5,810 bases of DNA, from contig USTJ01000052.1 of assembly GCA_900557585.1 (NCBI GenBank), positions 1 through 5,810 of the forward strand, read 5' to 3'. The translations under genes and the position numbers were made by a program. Shown piece by piece: positions 1 through 4,663 of the stretch; positions within the stretch are counted from its first letter, which is position 1, and each line of letters opens with the position of its first letter. Source of the stretch: an uncultured Eubacteriales bacterium. Lineage in GTDB: Bacteria; Bacillota; Clostridia; Christensenellales; UBA1242. Below the pieces are notes generated by a model that was not told the origin of the DNA, searched no databases, and was given only the letters and a program-made list of their open reading frames with translations.

Positions 1-168
1 ATCAGCGTTCTTGAACCCTATCCAGCAAGCATCTATGGTAATTTTGTTTCGAAAATTGCAAAACTTCCAAAAGGTGATGCAATCACAGTTGTTTGCTTTT
101 CAGGACATATGTCAAATGAAAAAGTGATGCAACTTTCAAATTGTTTTGACGACATGCTTGGAGAATAA
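1..168 (+). CDS. C-terminal end of an unrecognised protein (5' partial)
   Basis: An open frame runs from the first base to a TAA at 166-168 and gives 55 residues. It starts ISVLEPYPASIYGNF and ends NCFDDMLGE. The reading is supported by codon use like that of the neighbours and by a good hairpin terminator 10 nt after the stop. The fragment looks like the end of a folded, soluble, cytoplasmic domain: a hydrophobic strand (AITVVCF, residues 32-38) follows a helix-like stretch, and a last amphipathic helix follows. No membrane segment, repeat or metal-binding motif is visible. I do not recognise the family and assign no function. The start and most of the protein lie outside the window to the left. 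Confidence 0.75.
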   Translation: MSVLEPYPASIYGNFVSKIAKLPKGDAITVVCFSGHMSNEKVMQLSNCFDDMLGE

Positions 169-170
169 AA

Positions 171-205
171 TAAAAAATGCCCACATTTGTGGGCTTTTAT
201 TTTTT
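171..205 (+). terminator. Rho-independent terminator after the left partial gene
   Basis: A 6-bp GC-rich stem (GCCCAC 179-184, GTGGGC 189-194) with a 4-nt loop is followed by a T-rich run at 195-205 broken by one A. An A-rich run precedes the stem, so it could also work weakly on the other strand. It separates the left gene from the lipoprotein gene. Confidence 0.85.
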
Positions 206-244
206 GGTGATTTTTTCTAAAAATGAAAATGTGGTGCAATTTGC

Positions 245-272
245 TTGTCAAAAATATTTTGAATATTGTAAT
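245..272 (+). promoter_or_regulatory. Sigma-A-type promoter of the lipoprotein gene
   Basis: The -35 is TTGTCA (245-250, 5 of 6 to consensus) and the -10 is TGTAAT (267-272, 5 of 6), with a 16-nt spacer. Transcription would start near 279, giving a leader of about 23 nt that carries the strong AAAGGAGGG ribosome binding site at 285-293. No operator-like repeat is seen around it. Confidence 0.7.
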
Positions 273-301
273 ATATCAATAACAAAAGGAGGGAAGATAA
301 C

Positions 302-1252
302 ATGAAAAAGAAAATTTTAACATTTCTTGTTGCAGTTTGTTTGATCATTCCTTGCATGCTTGGTTTTGTTGCTTGCAAACCTAAAGAGACAACTGCAAAC
401 AAAACAATGAAAACAAGCATCAACCCAGAAATTACATTTTCACTTGATGCAAACAATAAAGTTACAAGCATTTCATATGGCAACAGCGACGCTGGAACAA
501 TTTTTGCAAATGTGAACTTTGTTGGAAAAGATGCTTCTTATGCAATTCAAATTGTGATTGAACAAAGCGCAATCAGCGGTCACATTAACCTTTCTGGCGA
601 TGAAATCACTTTCGAATTTACTGGTGAAGACATTGAAGAACTCAAAAACATTGCCGAGGCAAAAGCAAAAGAAGTTTTTGAAAAACTTGGCGTTGAAGTT
701 ATGGTGAAAATCAATGAAGTTTCTGCCGAAGTAAAACACGCTGCTCTTGTTGGAACAGCACAAGTTTTGGCTCCTGAACTTTCAAAAGATGCAATTTCAA
801 AAATGACCGATGCAGAACTTATTGAACTTATCGACAAAAAGCAAAAAGACTATAAAGATCTTGCTTTCGACCAAATCGATGCAATTCAAAGCAGTTTTAA
901 TAGAGCAATTTTGGATGCAATCGACGCAATTCGTTTGGAAATGGAAAAACTTGAAGAAACAATGAAAAAATGTGGAGACTATGTTTCAAAAGAAATTAAA
1001 GACCAATATGCAAAATGTAAAAAGCAACTTAACGACAAAATCGACGAATTTTTGAAAGAAAGAAAAGATGAAATTGCCGCTGCTAAAAAAGCAATGAAAG
1101 AACATAAAGATGCTCTTATTGAAACCTATAAAATAGAAGTTGCAAATGCAGAAGCACTTCTTAAAACTCATCTTGACACTGCAAAAGAAAACGGAACAAT
1201 TTCAGAAGAACAATATGCCTATTGGACAAATCTCATCAACAATAACAAATAA
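302..1252 (+). CDS. Lipoprotein with an RsgI-like (SEAL-type) outer domain and a long helical tail
   Basis: This is a predicted membrane-anchored, extracytoplasmic protein of 316 residues. Residues 1-24 form a lipoprotein signal (KKK, then a hydrophobic core) ending in FVAC, so Cys25 should be lipidated; Phe at -3 of the lipobox is unusual but tolerated. Residues about 38-180 resemble the extracytoplasmic domain of RsgI anti-sigma factors: SINPEITFSLD (39-49), a second strand with NNKV (51-54), a GK then a helix ending in SGHI (92-95), strand EITFEF (101-106), and a terminal KMTDAELIELID segment (167-178) like the RsgI 'MS.KELL.LI' end. In RsgI the Asn-Pro equivalent to N41-P42 is the self-cleavage site. 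Residues 180-316 are charged and helical, probably coiled coil, with C224 and C239. The cytoplasmic anti-sigma domain and transmembrane helix of RsgI are missing. The start is set by AAAGGAGGG at 285-293. The gene stands alone between its own promoter and terminator. The lipoprotein call is firm, the domain match is from memory of the family, and the function is unknown. Confidence 0.85.
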   Translation: MKKKILTFLVAVCLIIPCMLGFVACKPKETTANKTMKTSINPEITFSLDANNKVTSISYGNSDAGTIFANVNFVGKDASYAIQIVIEQSAISGHINLSGDEITFEFTGEDIEELKNIAEAKAKEVFEKLGVEVMVKINEVSAEVKHAALVGTAQVLAPELSKDAISKMTDAELIELIDKKQKDYKDLAFDQIDAIQSSFNRAILDAIDAIRLEMEKLEETMKKCGDYVSKEIKDQYAKCKKQLNDKIDEFLKERKDEIAAAKKAMKEHKDALIETYKIEVANAEALLKTHLDTAKENGTISEEQYAYWTNLINNNK

Positions 1253-1262
1253 AACAAAAAAA

Positions 1263-1294
1263 ATAAAACTCACCAATTGGTGGGTTTTTATTTT
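1263..1294 (+). terminator. Rho-independent terminator of the lipoprotein gene
   Basis: The stem CTCACC (1269-1274) pairs with GGTGGG (1279-1284), with one T-G wobble and an AATT loop. It is followed by five T, one A and four T. The A-run before the stem can extend pairing and would let it act on both strands. Confidence 0.8.
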
Positions 1295-1300
1295 GCACAA

Positions 1301-1329
1301 AAAAAAAGCACATTAAAGTGCTTTTTATT
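1301..1329 (-). terminator. Terminator of the convergent small gene
   Basis: The stem GCAC (1308-1311) pairs with GTGC (1318-1321) around a 6-nt loop, extended by A-T pairs on both sides. Read on the minus strand, the stem is followed by an unbroken T run (complement of 1301-1307 and the A's just before). It begins directly after the stop codon of the minus-strand gene. It may also back up the plus-strand terminator at 1263-1294. Confidence 0.65.
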
Positions 1330-1590
1330 TTAAAGGCTGGCTTCTTCAAGCACAAGTTTGTCGAAATGAACTTGTTCAACAAAGTCGGCTGGTTTGAAAA
1401 TGCAACGATTAAATTCAATGTAACTTGAAATGTGATAGTTCAAAATCAGTGGGGTTGGAATGTCAAGTTTGTGGCAAAGTTCTTGAACGTGAACATAGAA
1501 AGTTTCCTTGTGAAAATTGTCTATGCTTTCATAGATTGTGTCTTTAACAATGCGATTGTTTTTATATATCTTTGCCCATATTCTGATCAT
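1330..1590 (-). CDS. Small conserved clostridial protein of unknown function
   Basis: This 86-residue soluble protein begins MIRIWAKIYKNNRIVKDTIY and contains CHKLDIPTPLIL (about 39-50), an FN..IFKPADFVE segment (about 60-71) and a closing HFDKLVLEE (about 75-83). The pattern matches a family of uncharacterised 80-90-residue proteins I recall from many Clostridia, with an (M)RIW start, a 'LDIPTP.IL' middle and a 'DFVE.VDFD.L' end. No function is known to me. There is no signal peptide, membrane segment or metal motif; C39 and C61 are the only cysteines. The frame stays open upstream to 1638 through a TTG and another ATG, but only the ATG at 1590 has a ribosome binding site (AAAGGA, 1598-1603, 7 nt away). 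It converges with the lipoprotein gene, diverges from greA, and is probably monocistronic. Confidence 0.75.
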   Translation of the reverse strand: MIRIWAKIYKNNRIVKDTIYESIDNFHKETFYVHVQELCHKLDIPTPLILNYHISSYIEFNRCIFKPADFVEQVHFDKLVLEEASL

Positions 1591-1609
1591 ATTTTTTTCC
1601 TTTGCAAAC

Positions 1610-1638
1610 ATTTTATCAAAGCCGAGCAAACAAAGCAA
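1610..1638 (-). promoter_or_regulatory. Extended -10 promoter for the small minus-strand gene
   Basis: On the minus strand, TGATAAAAT (complement of 1610-1618) is an extended -10 with a TAAAAT hexamer (5 of 6). A weak -35, TTGCTT (complement of 1633-1638), lies 17 nt upstream. The start would fall near 1603, at the edge of the AAAGGA ribosome binding site, giving a leader of only about 13 nt. Confidence 0.5.
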
Positions 1639-1664
1639 CCTTTTGAAAAATATTTTTTAAATGA

Positions 1665-1692
1665 TTGACAAAATTTTAGAAATATTTATAAT
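1665..1692 (+). promoter_or_regulatory. Consensus sigma-A promoter of greA (P1)
   Basis: Both hexamers are perfect: TTGACA at 1665-1670 and TATAAT at 1687-1692, with a 16-nt spacer. Transcription would start near 1699, leaving a leader of about 100 nt before greA. I see no clear hairpin, T-box or riboswitch in that leader. Confidence 0.75.
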
Positions 1693-1745
1693 GTTCGTAT
1701 GTTTGAAAAACAGTGTGAAAAAATGTGTAAGATTTTTATGAAAAA

Positions 1746-1776
1746 TTGAATGATTTTTTGATGGTATGCATATAAT
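1746..1776 (+). promoter_or_regulatory. Possible second greA promoter (P2)
   Basis: A second perfect TATAAT lies at 1771-1776. The nearest -35-like element is TTGAAT at 1746-1751, with a long 19-nt spacer. A start near 1783 would give a leader of about 20 nt. The -10 is good but the -35 is poor, so this is tentative. Confidence 0.35.
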
Positions 1777-1802
1777 AAATCACATTGGTTTAGGAGGCTA
1801 TT

Positions 1803-2270
1803 ATGGCAGATATATATATCACCGAAGCAGGAAAAAAAGAAAAAGAAGAAAGACTTGAATATTTGAAAACCGTTCGTCGCCCAGAGGTTTTGGAAAAACT
1901 TAAAGTTGCTCGTGAATATGGCGACCTTAGTGAAAATTCAGAATATGATGCAGCCCGCGCTGAACAAGGCAGAGTTGAATCTGAAATCAACATGATTGAA
2001 GAAACTCTTCGTCTTGGCATTATTGTTTCTGATGATGAACTTAAAAAAGACCGTGTTCGTGTTGGTTCAACCGTTACTGTATATGACGAGGAAATGGAAG
2101 AGAACGAAGAATATAAAATTGTTGGAACAATTGAAAGCGACCCAGACCGAGGTTGGATTTCAAATGAGTCTCCAATTGGAAAGGCTCTTTTGAACAAAAA
2201 GAAAGGTGAAACTGTTCTTATCAACACCCCAAATGGAAGTTATAGCGTTAAAATCGTTTCAATCAAATAG
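1803..2270 (+). CDS. greA: Transcription elongation factor GreA
   Basis: GreA enters the secondary channel of RNA polymerase and stimulates cleavage of backtracked RNA so that stalled complexes can resume. The 155-residue length is normal for the family (about 155-160). Residues 1-75 form the N-terminal coiled coil, with REYGDLSENSEYDAAR at 37-52; D41 and E44 at its tip are the conserved acidic residues that place the catalytic Mg2+. Residues about 80-155 are the C-terminal FKBP-like domain that docks on the polymerase, with the family signature ISNESPIGKALL (119-130). The start has a strong AGGAGG site (1792-1797) 5 nt before ATG. The gene is monocistronic, with its own promoter or promoters and a terminator. 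The acidic tip distinguishes it from Gfh-type inhibitors. Confidence 0.97.
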   Translation: MADIYITEAGKKEKEERLEYLKTVRRPEVLEKLKVAREYGDLSENSEYDAARAEQGRVESEINMIEETLRLGIIVSDDELKKDRVRVGSTVTVYDEEMEENEEYKIVGTIESDPDRGWISNESPIGKALLNKKKGETVLINTPNGSYSVKIVSIK

Positions 2271-2291
2271 TCTTTTTTGAAAATTTATAAG

Positions 2292-2322
2292 AATCCAGAA
2301 CCTTTTTGGCTCTGGTTTTTTT
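2292..2322 (+). terminator. Rho-independent terminator of greA
   Basis: The stem CCAGAACC (2295-2302) pairs with GGCTCTGG (2308-2315) with one A-C mismatch and a T5 loop, followed by seven T (2316-2322). It separates greA from holB. Confidence 0.85.
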
Positions 2323-2414
2323 ATGCAAAAATTGCCTGAAATTGTCAAAAGTGTGAAAGAAAAGAAAAATTTTTTTTAAAAGTTCTTTCAAAATGTTGTT
2401 TGTTTTTGATTTTG

Positions 2415-2443
2415 TTGACTTTTCATGCCAATTTTGATAAAGT
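2415..2443 (+). promoter_or_regulatory. Extended -10 promoter of the holB operon
   Basis: The -35 is TTGACT (2415-2420, 5 of 6), the spacer is 17 nt, and the -10 is TAAAGT (2438-2443, 4 of 6) preceded by TG at 2435-2436, giving an extended -10 (TGATAAAGT). An A/T-rich tract lies further upstream. The usual 6-7 nt distance places the transcription start at about 2449-2451, on the holB start codon. Confidence 0.6.
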
Positions 2444-2449
2444 TTAAGT

Positions 2450-3418
2450 ATGACAAATTATAATCAAATTATAAGTTCTTCAAAGGCATATCAAATCATT
2501 TTGCAAGACAAAAAGCAAAACAAACTCAGCCACACCTATTTGTTTGTGAGCGAAGACCAAGACTATTGTTTGGCTTTTGCAAAAGCGGTTGCAGAAATTG
2601 TTCTTGGCGCCGAAGAAAAACCTCAAACAAAGGCAAGAATTGAAAAAGAAGTTCACCCAGATGTTATCATCATGGGGAAAAACGAAAAAATCAGCACTGA
2701 AATGGCAAGCAATTTGTCGGGTGATGTTGTTGTTCGTCCTTTTGAAGAAGACTTCAAGGTTTATGTTCTTTTGAATCTTGACGACACGGCAGAAGAAGCA
2801 CAAAACAAACTTTTAAAAACAATTGAAGAGCCACCAAAAAGCGTGTTTTTCATTTTGTGTGCGAAAACAGAAAGAAAACTTTTGCAAACAGTTTTGTCGC
2901 GTTCAAAGAAAATTGAACTTGACCTTCTTTCTTCGCGTCAAATTGAAATGCTTCTTGAAAACAGTGGAATAGACAAAAAAACTGCTGAAATTTGTGCTGG
3001 TTGCAGTGCGGGCGTTTTCACCAGGGCATATAAAATGGCAACAGACAAAGAGTTTTTGGAACTTTATCAAAATGTTTATAAATGTCTTTACGAAATGAAT
3101 TCAAGCCGAGACGTTCTTCGCTTTGCAAGCATGTTTTCTCAAAAAAACGTGAACAAAGAAGAGTTATCAGACATTTTCATGCTTCTTGCAAGAGATTTAA
3201 TGATGGTGAAAGTGGGGCAAAGTGAACTTGTGAAAAACACCCATTTGCTTTCTCAAATGCAACTGATTTGTGAAGGTTTTTCAATTTCTGCACTTTATAA
3301 AATCATTGAATATTGTTTGCAACTGAAAGAAGATTTGGTTTATAATACAAACAGCATCGAGGCTATTGATGAATTTTTGCTTAAAATAGTGGAGGCCAAA
3401 GTTAAATGCAAAAAATAG
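2450..3418 (+). CDS. holB: DNA polymerase III, delta' subunit
   Basis: Delta' is a clamp-loader subunit that, with delta and tau/gamma, opens the sliding clamp and loads it on primed DNA. The 322-residue length fits. Residues 1-35 carry the usual family start, with LSHTYLFV at 26-33. HPDVII (69-74) and NKLLKTIEEPPKSVFFIL (119-136) are strong family marks. Where a clamp-loader ATPase has a P-loop (after LFV) the sequence is SEDQDY, so it should not hydrolyse ATP, as expected for delta'. The zinc-knuckle cysteines normally found before HPDV are absent (residues 52-68 have none), and the SRC motif reads SRS (150-152). Residues about 200-322 form the helical collar domain. The ATG at 2450 is the only reasonable start: TAA lies in frame 12 nt upstream and no Shine-Dalgarno precedes it. 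It is first in a four-gene operon and overlaps ricT by 13 nt. Confidence 0.92.
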   Translation: MTNYNQIISSSKAYQIILQDKKQNKLSHTYLFVSEDQDYCLAFAKAVAEIVLGAEEKPQTKARIEKEVHPDVIIMGKNEKISTEMASNLSGDVVVRPFEEDFKVYVLLNLDDTAEEAQNKLLKTIEEPPKSVFFILCAKTERKLLQTVLSRSKKIELDLLSSRQIEMLLENSGIDKKTAEICAGCSAGVFTRAYKMATDKEFLELYQNVYKCLYEMNSSRDVLRFASMFSQKNVNKEELSDIFMLLARDLMMVKVGQSELVKNTHLLSQMQLICEGFSISALYKIIEYCLQLKEDLVYNTNSIEAIDEFLLKIVEAKVKCKK

Positions 3419-4473
3419 TAGGAATAAAATTTAGAGAAACCGGAAAGGCATATTCTTTCGACCCAGGCTTGCTGATTCTTGAAGCGGGAGACAAAGTTGT
3501 TGTTGACAGCGCATCAATGCTTTGCATTGGAGAGGTTGCCTTTTTGAAAGATATAGACGAAAGCACGCTTTCCGAGCCACTTAAAAAAGTGATTCGAAAA
3601 GCAACAAAAGAAGACCTTGAAAAACAAGCCGAACTTAAAGAAAAAGCGTCAAAAGACATTTTTCTTATTCGTGAAAAAGTTCGTGCTCTTAACCTTGAAA
3701 TGAAAATTGTTTCAGCTGAATATTCGCTTGATGCAAGCAAAATTGTAATTGAATTTTCAGCAGAAGAAAGAGTGGATTTTCGTGACCTTTTAAAAGAACT
3801 TGCAAGTGCACTTAAAGTTAGAATTGAACTTCATCAAGTTGGTCAACGTGACGAGGTGAAAATTAAAGGTGGACTTGGCCCTTGTGGCGAAATTTGCTGT
3901 TGCACAAGGTTCTTGAAAGACTTTGAACATGTGACAGTGAAAATGGCAAAAAATCAAGGTTTGTCGCTTTCACCAACAAAAATTTCTGGGCTTTGTGGAA
4001 GACTTATGTGTTGCTTGGCATATGAGAACAAAACCTATGAAGAAATTTTGAAAAGAATGCCAAAAGTGAACAGCAAAATTCAATCTCCAAAAGGTGAAGG
4101 AACTGTTGTTTATAACGACATTTTGCGTGAAAGAGTTTCTGTAAAAGTTCAATCTGGTGATGATTCTTTCACGGTTTATGACTTCACTCTTGTTGAACTT
4201 TCAGGTGAAAAACCAGAAGAAGAACAAGAACAAAAACAACCAAAAGAAAATAAACCACCAAAAACTTTTCTTGAAGAAAAACCAGCAAATGTCAAAGAAA
4301 ATGACAAGGCAAGAACCGAAAAAACAAGAAAAGAAGAAAACAAACAAAACAATCAAAATTTAAAGCCTAACAATAATATAAATGGTGGAGAAAAACCACA
4401 AAATCAAAATAAAGAACAAAGCGAAAACAAAAAGCCAAACAAAAAACGTCATTGGCATTTTGGCAAAAAATAA
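3406..4473 (+). CDS. ricT: PSP1-domain Fe-S protein RicT (YaaT) with a long low-complexity tail
   Basis: RicT (YaaT) works with RicA (YmcA) and RicF (YlbF) in a complex that binds [4Fe-4S] clusters and FAD; in Bacillus the complex is needed for RNase Y-dependent maturation of many mRNAs and for sporulation, competence and biofilm formation. The 355-residue product has the PSP1 core at about 1-265. The conserved Cys blocks GPCGEICCC (158-166) and SGLCGRLMCC (194-203) contain C160, C164-166, C197 and C202-203, the expected cluster ligands. NQGLSLSPTKISGLCGRL is nearly family consensus. Residues 268-355 are an added tail rich in K, E, N, Q and P, probably disordered, ending in the aromatic-basic RHWHFGKK. 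The ATG has GGAGG 10 nt upstream (3391-3395), inside holB, and the genes overlap by 13 nt. RicA and RicF are not in the window. Confidence 0.93.
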   Translation: MQKIVGIKFRETGKAYSFDPGLLILEAGDKVVVDSASMLCIGEVAFLKDIDESTLSEPLKKVIRKATKEDLEKQAELKEKASKDIFLIREKVRALNLEMKIVSAEYSLDASKIVIEFSAEERVDFRDLLKELASALKVRIELHQVGQRDEVKIKGGLGPCGEICCCTRFLKDFEHVTVKMAKNQGLSLSPTKISGLCGRLMCCLAYENKTYEEILKRMPKVNSKIQSPKGEGTVVYNDILRERVSVKVQSGDDSFTVYDFTLVELSGEKPEEEQEQKQPKENKPPKTFLEEKPANVKENDKARTEKTRKEENKQNNQNLKPNNNINGGEKPQNQNKEQSENKKPNKKRHWHFGKK

Positions 4474-4478
4474 AAAAC

Positions 4479-4483
4479 AGGAG
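4479..4483 (+). promoter_or_regulatory. Ribosome binding site that fixes the ferredoxin start
   Basis: AGGAG lies 9 nt before the ATG at 4493. The frame is open further upstream through the ricT tail, but only this ATG has a ribosome binding site and gives a normal-length ferredoxin. Confidence 0.85.
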
Positions 4484-4492
4484 AAAAATAAA

Positions 4493-4663
4493 ATGGCATA
4501 TCAAATTACAGACGCTTGCATTAAATGTGGAGCATGCATTGCTTCTTGTCCAGTTGAGGCAATTTCAATGGTGAACGGAAAAGTTACAATTGACCCAGCA
4601 AAATGCATTTCTTGCGGAACTTGCGCAGCAGTTTGCCCAGTTGGCGCACCACAGGCGAAATAA
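4493..4663 (+). CDS. 2[4Fe-4S] bacterial-type ferredoxin
   Basis: A 56-residue small electron carrier with two cysteine sets: C9-x2-C12-x2-C15-x3-C19-P and C38-x2-C41-x2-C44-x3-C48-P. These are the ligands of the two cubane clusters in clostridial-type ferredoxins, with C19 and C48 completing the opposite cluster in known structures. The length (about 55 residues) and the pseudo-twofold symmetry of the halves are typical. Such proteins pass low-potential electrons between soluble enzymes in anaerobes. It lies 19 nt after ricT and overlaps trmN6 by one base, so it is co-transcribed with both. It may be the general ferredoxin, or one serving the Fe-S protein RicT; the sequence cannot tell. Confidence 0.95.
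   Translation: MAYQITDACIKCGACIASCPVEAISMVNGKVTIDPAKCISCGTCAAVCPVGAPQAK

Noticed and set aside
217..483. Minus-strand hydrophobic 88-residue frame that looks like a small membrane protein
   Set aside because: It is the complement of the lipoprotein signal region and its promoter. Its hydrophobic look comes from the lysine-rich and A/T-rich plus strand, and it has no supporting start signal.
302..1252. A complete RsgI anti-sigma factor
   Set aside because: The N-terminus is a lipoprotein signal; there is no cytoplasmic anti-sigma domain before the hydrophobic segment and no neighbouring sigma factor gene in the window.
1432..1668. Plus-strand 78-residue open frame opposite the small minus-strand gene
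   Set aside because: It has no ribosome binding site. The minus strand has a ribosome binding site, a promoter, a terminator and a recognisable family pattern.
1693..1790. Riboswitch or attenuator in the greA leader
   Set aside because: No stem with a following T run, T-box motif or known aptamer core is visible in this A/T-rich stretch.
1790..2227. Minus-strand 145-residue frame opposite greA
   Set aside because: It is a serine-rich shadow of the conserved greA coding sequence with no family resemblance.
2450..3418. DnaX (tau/gamma) in place of delta'
   Set aside because: There is no P-loop, the length is 322 residues, and the link to ricT and trmN6 is the usual holB context.
4382..4492. 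Upstream extension of the ferredoxin frame to an ATG at 4382, giving 93 residues
   Set aside because: The extra 37 residues are an out-of-frame reading of the A-rich ricT tail. The ATG at 4493 has AGGAG 9 nt upstream and gives the normal ferredoxin length.
4603..4662. Upstream extension of the trmN6 frame to an ATG at 4603, giving 250 residues
   Set aside because: This part overlaps the second cluster motif of the ferredoxin, has no ribosome binding site and lies outside the conserved methyltransferase start. The TAATG overlap at 4661-4665 is the natural start.
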